Assembly (NCBI GenBank): GCA_000697665.1
Contig: KL197740.1
Coordinates: forward strand, 182,496 to 232,276
Origin: Jaapia argillacea MUCL 33604
Lineage: Eukaryota; Basidiomycota; Agaricomycetes; Jaapiales; Jaapiaceae
Length of the DNA stretch: 49,781 nt
Direction of reading: 5' to 3'
The notes under the pieces are model-generated. The model saw only the letters and a program-made list of their open reading frames with translations, was not told the DNA's origin and did no database searches. The translations under genes were made by a program, and so were the position numbers. Positions within the stretch are counted from its first letter, which is position 1, and each line of letters starts with the position of its first letter. Shown one piece after another: positions 32,546-42,665 of this stretch.

Positions 32546-35500
32546 ACTTACATCCTAACACAACAAATAATTAAAAAAACAGATACTAAGCAGAAGGCAC
32601 AGGCCTAGAGATGTAAATAACATGTACTCACATCCTGGCATCATAAAATAGCTGGTCAGCAGAATGCACAGCCCAGAGATGCAAATGGCATGTAGTCACA
32701 AACTAGCATCATGAAGGATAGAGAAGTAGATGATGAGCAGAATGCATAGGCCCACAGATGTAAATGCTATATACTCACAGCCTGGCATTATGAAGGATAG
32801 AGAAACAGCTGGTCAGCAGAATGCACAGGCCCAGAGATGTAAATGACATGTACTCACATGCTGGCATCATAAAGGATAGAGAAACAGCTGATCAGCATAA
32901 TGCACAGGCCCACATATGGAAATACTGTGTACTTACAGCCTGGCATCATGAAGGATAGAGAGATAGCTGATCAGCAGAATGCATAGGCCCACAGATGTAA
33001 ATGATATACTCACACGCTGGTATCATGAAGGACAGAGAAATAGCTGGTCAGCAAGAATACACAGGCCCACAGATGTAAATGGTATGTACTCACATCCTGG
33101 CATCATGAAGGATAGAGAAATAGCTGGTCAGCAGAATGCATAGGCCTACAGATGTAAATGTCATGTACTCACAGGCTGGCATCATGAAGGATAGAGAAAC
33201 AGCTGGTCAGCAGAATGCACAGGCACACAGATGTAAATGACATGTACTCACAGGCTGGCATCATGAAGGATAGAAAAACAGCTGGTCAGCAGAATGCACA
33301 GGTCCACAGATGTAAATGCCATGTACATACAGCCTGGCATCATAGACAATAGAGAAACAGCTGGTCAGCAGAATGCAAAGGCCCACAAATGTAAATGGTA
33401 TGTACTCACGCTCTGCAATCATAGAGGATAGAGAAACTGCTGATTAGCAGAATGCACAGGTCCACAGATGTAAATGCCATATACTGACAGCCTGGCATCA
33501 TGAATGATAAAGAAACAGCTGGTCAGCAGAATGCACAGGCCCACAGATGTAAATGACATGTACTCACACGCTAGCATCATGAAGGATAGAGAAACAGCTG
33601 GTCAGCAGAATACACAAGTAGACAAATGTAAATGGCATGTACTCACACTCTGGCATCATGGAAGATAGAGAAACAGCTGATCAGCAGAATGCATAGGTCC
33701 ACAGATGTAAATACCATGTACTGACAGTCTGGCATGATAAACAATGGAGGAACAGCTGGTCAGCAGAATACGTGGGCTCACAGATGTAAATGACATGTAC
33801 TCACATGCTGGCATTATAAAGGATAGAGAAATAGCTGGTCAGCAGAATGCATAGGTACACAGATGTAAATGGCATGTACTTACAGCCTAGTATCATGGAG
33901 GATAGAGAAACAGTTGGTCAGCAGAATGCACAGGCCCAGAGACATAAATGACATGTACTCACACCCTGACATCATGAAGGATAGAGAAACCACTGATCAG
34001 TAGAATGCACAGGTCCTCAAATGTAAATGCCATGTACTCACACCCTGGCATTATGGAGGATAGAGGAACCACTGATCAGTAGAATGCACAGGTCTACAGA
34101 TATAAATGCCATGTACTCACAGGCTGGTATTATGAAGGATAGAGAAATAGCTGGTCATCAGAATGCATAGGCCCACAGATGTAAATGACATGTATTCACA
34201 TCCCTCACATACTGGCATCATGAAGGATAGTGAAACAGCTGGTCAGCAGAATACACAGGCCCACAGAAGTGAATGGGATGTACTTACATCCTGGCATCAT
34301 GAAGGATAGAGAAATAGCTGGTCAGCAGAATGCATAGGCCCACAGATGTAAATGGCATGTACTCACATACTGGCATCATAAAGGATAGTGAAGCAGCTGG
34401 TCAGCAGAATGCACAGGCCCACAGATGTAAATGGCATGTACTCACATACTGGCATCANNNNNNNNNNNNNNNNNNNNNNNNNNNNNNNNNNNNNNNNNNN
34501 NNNNNNNNNNNNNNNNNNNNNNNNNNNNNNNNNNNNNNNNNNNNNNNNNNNNNNNNNNNNNNNNNNNNNNNNNNNNNNNNNNNNNNNNNNNNNNNNNNNN
34601 NNNNNNNNNNNNNNNNNNNNNNNNNNNNNNNNNNNNNNNNNNNNNNNNNNNNNNNNNNNNNNNNNNNNNNNNNNNNNNNNNNNNNNNNNNNNNNNNNNNN
34701 NNNNNNNNNNNNNNNNNNNNNNNNNNNNNNNNNNNNNNNNNNNNNNNNNNNNNNNNNNNNNNNNNNNNNNNNNNNNNNNNNNNNNNNNNNNNNNNNNNNN
34801 NNNNNNNNNNNNNNNNNNNNNNNNNNNNNNNNNNNNNNNNNNNNNNNNNNNNNNNNNNNTGTACTCACATACTGGCATCATGAAGGATAGAGAAACAGCT
34901 GGTCAGCAGAATGCACAGGCCTACAGATGTAAATGGCATGTACTCACGTACTGGCATTATAAAGGATAGAGAAACAGCTGGTCAGCAGAATGCACAGGCC
35001 CACAGATGTAAATGACATGTACTTACATCCTGGCATCATGAAGGTCAGCAGAATGCACAGGCTCACAGATGTAAATGACATGTACTCACACGCTGGCATC
35101 ATAAAGGATAGAGACACAGCTGGTCAGCAGAATGCATAGACCCACAGATGTAAATGACATGTACTCACATACTGGCATCATGAAGGATAGAGAAACAGCT
35201 GGTCAGCAGAATGCACAGGCCCACAGATGTAAATAGCATGTACTCACATACTGGCATCATAAAGGATAGAGAAACAGCTGTCAGCAGAATGTATAGGCCC
35301 ACAGATGTAAATGACATGTACTCACATACTGGTATCATATAGGATAGAGAAACAGCTGGTCAGCAGGCCCAGAGATGTAGATGACATGTACTCACATCCT
35401 GGCATCGTCAAGAATGGAGAAACAGCTGGTCAGCAGAATGCATAGGCCCACAGATGTAAATGACATGTACTCACATACTGACATAAGGAAGGATAGAGAA

Positions 35501-35757
35501 ACAGCTCATCAGCAGAATGCACAGGCCCACAGATGTAAATGGTATATCCTTACATACTGGCATCATGAAGGATAGAGAAACAGCTAATCAGCAGCATACA
35601 CAGGCTCACAGATGTAAATGGCATGTACTCACACGCTGCCATTATGAAGGATAGAGCAATAGCTCATCAACAGAATGCACAGGCCCACAGATGTAAATGA
35701 CGTATACTCACAGCCTAGCATCAGACAGAATGTACATTCAGGCCATATAGCTCTTCT
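32546..35757 (-). repeat. Tandem array of 79-bp intron + 30-nt exon units
   Basis: There are 34 complete visible units (23 left and 11 right of an assembly gap). On the minus strand each reads GTGAGT, then about 37 nt, CTGCTGACCAG, then a 30-nt segment close to CTGTTTCTCTATCC plus TTCATGATGCCAGTAT. The 30-nt length is exact in 32 of 34 units; the two others are deletions. The intron part ranges from about 40 to 58 nt. Donor variants remain usable (GTGAGT, GTAAGT, GTATGT, GTCAGT). Acceptor variants keep AG (ACCAG, ATCAG, ATGAG, ATTAG) with two exceptions. Two of the three frames are open in every unit; the frame set by the upstream exon encodes CFSILHDA(S/R)(I/L/V). An intronic minisatellite is the alternative. 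Confidence 0.75.
34458..34859. other. Assembly gap (402 N) inside the tandem array
   Basis: The run of N begins in the middle of a 30-nt segment and ends within the next intron-like segment. If the size is real it hides about five units. The true copy number is unknown. Confidence 0.95.
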
Positions 35758-37302
35758 AATGAGTAGTTATGATAATTACCTAGATTATTGATGAAATTTG
35801 CACTCTCTTTGCCATAGCAGACATTCTAGTCTATAAAACTCACCCATATGTGTGGGAACCATCCCACAAGTCTCTTGATTATACTCCCCCCATTCCACCC
35901 CAATTGCAATGGTGTGAATACATCTATGAACAACCATGTCAGTATATGAACCACCACATCAGTATATGCACATAGTAAGTATTGATAAGCTAACATTGTT
36001 TCATAAGGTCTCTGCATATTAGTTGGTCAGGGCCATTCTTCTAATCAGCATGATCACTTACTCAATGCCATACTTCATAGCTAGCTGCACATTGTTCGAT
36101 TGTATTGAGACATATAACTTTTGTAAATTGGAAGAATTTTCTAGTGCTTTGGCTGTTTTTTCTGACAGTCTTGTGGAGGTAGCATCCACTTTATGCATAT
36201 CTACAATTACATACTTTAGGTCAGACTCTTCAATTGATTATAAATCATCTACCACCAAGATACAGATACTCTCTTGGTGGAAATGACATTGAATTGACCA
36301 CAGAAAGATAATGCTCTTCAAATTCTTGAAGTGCCAGTGCAGGAGCAATCTGTCTTGCCTCTCAAATTTTCATGCCCTGATTCCGGAGCTCATTGCATGC
36401 TTTGAGAACTAGACCATCCCATTTTGTGAAAACTGCAATGACAGGCACTAGTTGCAAACCAATGAAGTAGCATGCACTGATTCATAGTATTAGATCTTAC
36501 CGTTGCCTGTGCCTCGGTTGAAAAAGGCAGCCTCTGCAGGAGATAGGACTCGGGCCCCATCTGTTGGAATGCAGTACCTAGATAGATAGAATTTGTGTTA
36601 TCTCATAGCTGAGACCACCTGTGCCAAGCAGGTGCTTACCAAATTATGTGCAATTGCTTCTCAAGATCACCACTCTTTCCTCGAGACTCAATAAAGTTGT
36701 GAACTGCCTGAATCTCATCCACAGACCCAGCTTCAAACCCCCTAGAGTCGTGGAATACAAACGCAGGGTTGCTTGCAAAAGTAACCTCATGCTCTATGTG
36801 ATGATGGCCTCGCTGTTCAACATGGCTCCGATGATCAATGCTCCAGACAAAAATCAAGTTTGGAAGAGGCCTACTAGAGCAGTGGGATCCTCCAGCAATG
36901 AAGGATCAATCTGAGTGGGCAAACAACACACTCGATTGTTATATTATAGTGGCAGAGTACTGGACCTCACTTTATTTCCATTCTGATCTAGAATGATGGG
37001 CTGCTCTGTGGTGTCACAGATCTTTTGCAGGATAGTAGTCTTGCCTGAGTTTGCTTTGCCCATGATGAGGACACGAAATCGACGGTACATTTTTCTTATC
37101 TTGATGATATCAGGATCGTCGTCGTCGGGCGGATTGTACAACAAGTTGTCGTCAGTGGTTGTGCTGGTCGGGTTGATCTCTTGATCATCGAGTTGGTTCG
37201 TCGCATTAGCACCGTCGGTAGTAGGGAGTGAAGTCCCAGACATTGTGCAGCTAGGCGGATGAGGGAAGATGAGAGATGATGTCGCTCAAGAGGGATGAGC
37301 AA

Positions 37303-38090
37303 GTAATTGCCGATGAGGCCGCCACGAAGGCCTTTCCACACTCACCTCAACCTCGTCAATGCGACAAATGCCACCCTCTCTGGCCACGACTGCTGACCAT
37401 CAAAAGCGGAATCGTCCATTTCGTCCCTCATTTTGGCCCACAAGTTACATTATCGTAATATGGCACGGATTTCTCGACGTTTCCAGCCGTCGCTGGCAGT
37501 GCGAGTTATATTCTGACCACATCTTGGGTGGTAGTACATTGGGATTACACCGCCCATGTCCCTTCTCGCGCTGAACTGCTTAACTTCCAACTCCCGTCAT
37601 GCAACTATCTCCAGCCGAAATACTACACGCCCTTCAAGCGACGATCTCTTAGCCCCCGCTCCAAATTACCCCTCCTTGTCTTCACCTCGAGTTACTCGTT
37701 TCCCGTACAACCCACCCTGGACACCATGCAAGTGCATCCTCCATCGTGGCGCTACCTCTGGAGGTTTCGCTCGATTATGTGAAGGGCGAGCAGTTCGACG
37801 GGAATGCTATGGAAGGGGCGTTCGCGAGTATTATCCCCCCGCGTTTCGACTCGCTGTCCACCAAGTACTTCATCCCATCGCCGTGCAGACGGATGAACTA
37901 CGCCAAATGCAGAATGCTACATTTTCCGCCTGAATACCAGGCCTTCGGCAAACGGACAAGCATCCATTCGATTCAAATTTCGGATGCCGGCGAGTTATTA
38001 CTCATCAGAATGGAGGTAACTGACGAGCGAGGACTTTCAAGCCTGAGGTGAGGCCACGCTATCTGCCGTGGGGGGTGTATCCTCTGACTG
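37303..38090 (+). other. Segment present only in the left arm
   Basis: Right-arm sequence runs from GGGCGCCGGTATGAAAG straight into CTTGCTCATCC (48970-48995), whereas in the left arm about 790 bp separate the same two anchors. The extra DNA has overlapping frames on the plus strand (37556-37933 and 37746-38051; KGEQFDGNAMEGAFASIIPP is typical). No family, terminal repeat or target duplication was recognised. It is either an insertion in the left arm or a deletion in the right. Confidence 0.5.
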
Positions 38091-38815
38091 AACTATCTTT
38101 CATACAGGCGCCCATCTTCACAAATACCCGGAGTCGGCTTACATTCACGACCGTGCGATCCTCCCTCCATCGTTGAGACAGCCACACGGCGTATGATCGT
38201 TAGGATGGTGGGGGTTTTTGGCGAGGCTTATGATGAGCTCTACGAATGAGACAATAGGGCAATATATGCTTTCGGCCACTCCTTGCGCATGTCTCGATGT
38301 AGCTAATGCTGCTGGGTCATCTCAATGGTAGTCACAGTGAAGTGTGCATGAAATTGACATTGGGAAGATGTAAGAAATGTGCCCCTCCTTCCACTATACG
38401 ACATGATACAACCCGGCCCAACATCGAAATAGTGATCGTAATGTGTAATTTGAGTAGCCTACAACGTTAACGATCGTCAGCATGATACAACGTCGATATG
38501 AGGAATACCGTACCGAGCACTTCAACTTGCAAACAACGCTTCTACCAACCCCCTCTCGGCCACGTTCTCGACCTCCGATCGTTTCTCAAGAACCGTCTCG
38601 GCCATACGAACGAGAGCGACGACCTACCAACCTACACACTGCGCTCCCCACCACTTGAAGATTCGCCATCTTCCTGAAAGGCCGCGGAACAAGGGGTGGT
38701 CGAGTGAACCATCGTTTGTCGATCGGAGTACATAGTTGGTGGCGTGCGTTTCGTTTGTTGTGTACGAGCTCGGGATCGGGATCAAATGGAGGAGCCGGTA
38801 CTCTCGCAAAACGCC
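38091..38815. other. Conserved non-genic block of the left arm
   Basis: It matches 48257-48975 in inverse orientation with few differences. The short frame 38809-38624 (minus; MREYRLLHLIPIP start, RIFKWWGAQCVGW end) is preserved in the right copy, but with two extra ATCCCG/ATCCCA hexamers. A coding role is not established. Confidence 0.4.
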
Positions 38816-41003
38816 ACCCCTAACATGTTTTAATCAGCGGGTTGGGCGAAAATTAAGAGGGACACCGATCGCTTACCTAACCTAACCGTCTAGTACTCCA
38901 TTTCCCCCACCAAAAAGCTAGCATATTCACATTCAAATCATCTCTCAAGGTGGACATGACGTTCAGTATGCTCACTATCGCCAGCCGAGGAGAAAACACT
39001 CACCGAAACGCCACCATCTGACACCACTCCCGAGCCCACTCAACTCCACCTCACCACCTTCACGAACCTCCCGCCTCCCTAACACACACGCAAAAATCAG
39101 TCAAAAAGTCCAGCGTCAAATCGTACGATCGAGGATGAACCTTACCTCCCAACGCACACCATCCGCGCTCGGCCTCCTAACACTAGACGTTCCCGTCGCC
39201 TCTGGCGCGGCCGTGGGGTTGAATAAGTTGGGACGTCTCCCCGGTGTTACGAGATGGACTTGGAGGTTGAGGTGGTGAAAGTCCTCCAGTGGAACGATGA
39301 GCCTCGGGAAATCTCGCTGAGGGGATCGTAAACATCGATAACGAGAGTCGGAAGAGGATGGAAAGGCCATCACTCACCAAAGTCTCCACCCAACTTTCGC
39401 AATCAAACCTTCCATCCCCGCACAATCTCTACAAAGCTCCTCAGATGCGGCTCTACTAACGAACCACAACCGAACCTCTTTCATCCCCCTACCCCCGCCC
39501 TCCCGTGAAACTAAACGGCTAACGAGATCACCCATCTCCCCCCTCCAACTCCATCATGGACGATATCGACTATCTGATGACGCTGAGAGTCTTGATGATT
39601 TGGATTATGAATGATGCGAGGATTGAAGCTCGGGTAGCGGATGAGATTGGTGGTGCCGGTGTGTTTGACTTTGAGTTTGTGGAGGGAGGGGAAGGATGGT
39701 ATCATGGTGGGCGATTTGGATTGCTGGACCTCTGTGAGTAAATGGCAGGGAAGGAGGAGGGGAGGTAGGATTTACCATACAATAACGAGGGTTGATTTCT
39801 CGAGCTCTCTCATAGAACCATTAGGACTCCTATCCAAAATCCAATATGTCTGCATCATATATCGAATACGATCTCCCAATCGAGGAGTATCGCAGAGGTT
39901 GGTGCAGCGCGAGAAGCGACGATGATTAGCAACAAAGGATTTGGATGTGATCGAACCGAAATTGACCTATGCAAACATCCCTCGTCAGAGCATATACGCA
40001 CGCAAGGCAAAAGAGGTCCTTACTTTAAGGTGGGAATTTACGGAGGGTGGGGAATGAATCAACCATGCTGGAAGGGATTGGTCGCTGGAGCCCTCGGAGT
40101 CGATTATGGGAAGGGTTGCCAATCCTTGAATTCGGATTAGGGTATCGACTAGGCTCTCTTCGTCTCCGCCTACCCCATTTCTTCGACCTGATCTTCATCC
40201 TGATCTTCTTCCATAATCGCACCACCAGCGATTCTCGACCTATAATCCACCGGCCCATTCTCGACGAAACACCTCGTGGTAACTTCGGCTTCCCTCAATT
40301 TCTGCTCATCACCGGAGAGGAACATGAGGAGGAAAGGCGCGACTAGGTCTGGGAGATAATTGGCGAGTGTTGTTGGGAGGAAATTAAGGGAGGGGATTGA
40401 GAGGACTGAGGTTGGGAGGGGGGAGGGGAGGGGAAACGGTGGGCAAGGGCCTAGGAATCTTTGGGTGATCGTGTTAGGTGTGGTTGGAACATTGAGAAGG
40501 GAGAGGACGAACTTGCTATTACGAGTCGTTGGACGTAGAGAGGTATCTGAGGCTAGAGAGTCGATGAAAATTGACATTGCTATGAAAAATGAGGGGCGGT
40601 GTTAACGCTTTGAAGGGATTAGAACGGGAGGTACGCACTCTTTCAAGGTCACCCCTCCAAGCAGACCCGGGGTTCCCCGTTTAGGAAGACATGCTACAGA
40701 CGAAGAAAGGAGATTATTCGGGAAGGTTTGGAAGTTCTGTTGACGAGGGAGGACTGCTCGAGTATCCAGAGATGGAGTCACGGTGTGTACATGGGCGAAG
40801 ATGATCGATGAGGGCGAGGACGTCGATTGAGGACAGGAGATTCGAGGAAAGTTGGGATAGGTGTTTGTGGCTTGAGTGTGAGTGTTCGTGGCGGTTCGTT
40901 GAGGCCTTGAGGCGTTGAGGTCATGCTGGTGTACCTGTCGATCCAGTTCGCGTCCACGTGACTCCACCACTCGAATATTCAGAGTCTGCAGTCTGTTCCG
41001 CAC
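38816..41003 (-). pseudogene. F-box-like/leucine-rich gene, copy A2
   Basis: Paralogue of the gene at 7073 in the opposite orientation. The N-terminal F-box-like part (about 40850-40690; IIFAHVHTVTP, NFQTFPNNLLSSSVACLPKR) corresponds to IFAYLDRP and NTFSNKPLYSSVIFSPKW in copy A1. The middle (40577-40170; LPDLVAPFLLMF, CFVENGPVDYRSR, AIMEEDQDEDQVEE) matches HLPDQFVPLLLGL and AVMEEDKDEDGVDGEE. The late leucine-rich exons (39705-39511; HKLKVKHTGTTNLI, and 39425-39130) also match. Frames shift between segments, so it is probably broken despite being CpG-rich. Introns remain recognisable, including the GTGAG donor before the last exon. Confidence 0.5.
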
Positions 41004-42665
41004 AACACTACCTCTTCGCCATCGTCAATGGCACGTCACTCCCACTGAACTCGCCCATCTCGCGTCATTCATGTCCAACGTGTGCCGGTTATAACTCCTC
41101 TTCCCTGTGGATCTCACCATCTCCCTCCTCAGCCCAATACACGCTACCCTGCGCTAACCCATGGTACCTGGACTCCTTGCGCCTTCCCTCTCCCTTACTG
41201 GGGTGCCCAAATCTCAACTCGGTCTTTTCATGTCTCAATGGATGGGCTTGCGATTTGTCGTAACCAGGTGTGTGCCTTTTCGTTCAAGTGATGGTCTATT
41301 TTTTGGGTGGAGTGCAGTTTGTTTACGGAGAGCGAGATGGGAGACACGATGAGATGCATCGTATCGATGCTATCCATCTCAGTGGTCACGCCCCTCTGTC
41401 AAAAGGGCTTGCATTTGTACGACGTGCTTCGGCGCGTCTTTGGCCTTCATAACGCGTTAATCGTTGATCAAGTCCATCCATGTCTCACTCTTACACCTCC
41501 ATCTTGTCTTCCCTCTTCCCCCACCTTCCCTGCTTACTCACCTTACTCCAGCTTCCCATGAACTACTCGCGATCACTCTCCATCTTAACATAATGTCCAT
41601 ATCACGCCAACGATCACAGACCTACTCTTGGGATTGGCTTGGTCCTTTTCGAGCCGGGCAAGGTACGAGTGATTGAGGGCCGGTCAGTGGTCGTGCTTTG
41701 GGTGCGGTTGAGGGGTCGAAGAGATGGCATGGATCAACGAGGAACCCACGAACATCAGATGGGCTGGCCTGGATCGACCGTTGCAAAATTCCTTCGTTCG
41801 ACATCCCTTCGACACAACACGTCGCCCCTCATTCTACTCCCAATACTCCCCATTTCTCCAATCATCACAAAAGGCCACGACCCTCGATCTACCCGCAACC
41901 GCAACTCCTAATCCAACGGCGCATCTAGTTCTTCAAAGTCGAATGCGGAGTTGGGATTTAAAGAGGAATGATCCTCGACGAATGATGCAGAGAATGGTAG
42001 AGTGGGCAGGTGGACAGTTTAGAGTGAGGTCGAGGTCGAGAGATCGAGTGGGATAGGACCGTCAAGACCTTGGAGATTTTGGATTGGCCGAACCTCAAGA
42101 CTTTTCATCTGGTCGGTCCTTCCCCGTTCGGCGCGATTGAGACCCTAGCGACCCTCTCCCCCCTGGTTCCCAAACCTTACCTTATTCTCCGCACCTTCAT
42201 CTGCTCCTCTTCACCCCGACGACTCGGATCATCAAGCGCTTGGCACCTTCAACTCTACCCTCTCCTCCCATCCTCCCTCCCACCCTCAACCTCTGCATAT
42301 ACCGTTGCCAACTCGCACAAAGCTTGTTACACGGCTTCAGCTCCAACCTCGCGACTAAGCAAACCATAACAGACGGACTTCACTCATGGAAGCCATTGGG
42401 CCCCTTGGCGAGAGTGAAGGGGAGTCTAGATCGGCTCATGGTTTTGTTTCGTGATCGAGGATGCGGTACACTTCGAATTGGGAACTCAGCACGCCTACCT
42501 TCTTCGACTCCCGGCACCTCCCTACGGTGTACTATTCTACGGTACCCCGACCGACTCCATCGCACCGTATCCAAGACTCAGTCTACTTTCAGCAATGACA
42601 TCCCCGCTATCGGCGACGCAAGTGCCGACGCTAGCTTAGGCTGCCTCATTCTCATAGAAAGAGTG
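40960..42665 (+). pseudogene. Hypothetical leucine-rich gene, copy B2
   Basis: Divergent from copy A2. Recognisable pieces are PTELAHLASFMSNVCRL (about 41050), SLTGVPKSQLGLFMSQWMGL (41180-41250), LEILDWPNLKTFHLVGPSPF (42060-42130) and AVHFELGTQHAYLLRLPAPP (42465-42525). The matching right-arm gene has FAHLASFMSNNMCRL and VHIELGTLYADLLRLLALP. Stops and frame shifts separate the pieces in both arms. The leucine spacing suggests a leucine-rich repeat protein; no F-box was seen. The function is unknown. Confidence 0.4.

Larger units (their letters stand above)
31953..37243 (-). pseudogene. P-loop G-domain GTPase with microexon array
   Basis: A fungal GTPase of the kind with G1 GKANSGKT, G3 DSRGFEAG and G4 TKWD, all visible. 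Exons: 37243-36971, 36910-36875, 36812-36640, 36577-36501, 36447-36253, 36200-36062, 36011-35844 and 35755-35712, each with GT-AG introns. The phases join cleanly, for example GNK-IDPSLLEDPTAL-RGHHHIE. Then comes the 79-bp array, whose 30-nt exons continue in the same phase. A 3' hydrophobic exon (32470-32035; FSLLFKHKTYLILFPSLLAG, VIASYADDLLEICLKYTQ) could end, after a 50-nt intron, with WPKDLDSLA-stop at 31953. The joins between array and 3' exon are uncertain. TGA at 36364-36362 (MKI-stop-EARQ) and another in the 44-nt exon (MA-stop-MY) both fit lost Arg codons, so the copy may be dead. The right-arm paralogue starts at 49045. Confidence 0.6.
36510..42665 (+). repeat. Left arm of a large inverted duplication
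   Basis: It pairs in reverse complement with 44445-49781: GTPase exons at 36510-37243 with 49045-49781, a 38110-38340 block with 48740-48975, a 38624-38809 block with 48263-48466, gene A2 with A3, and gene B2 with B3. Identity appears high in the 38.1-38.8 kb block and lower, with indels, elsewhere. The outer edge may lie beyond the homologous part visible here. Confidence 0.8.

Noticed and set aside
34330-34969. Long open frames across the N gap
   Set aside because: They are open only because the 402 N are read as unknown residues; the flanking sequence is the 79-bp array.
32546-35757. CRISPR-like array
   Set aside because: The units are near-identical along their whole length with no unique spacers, and the genome is a fungus.
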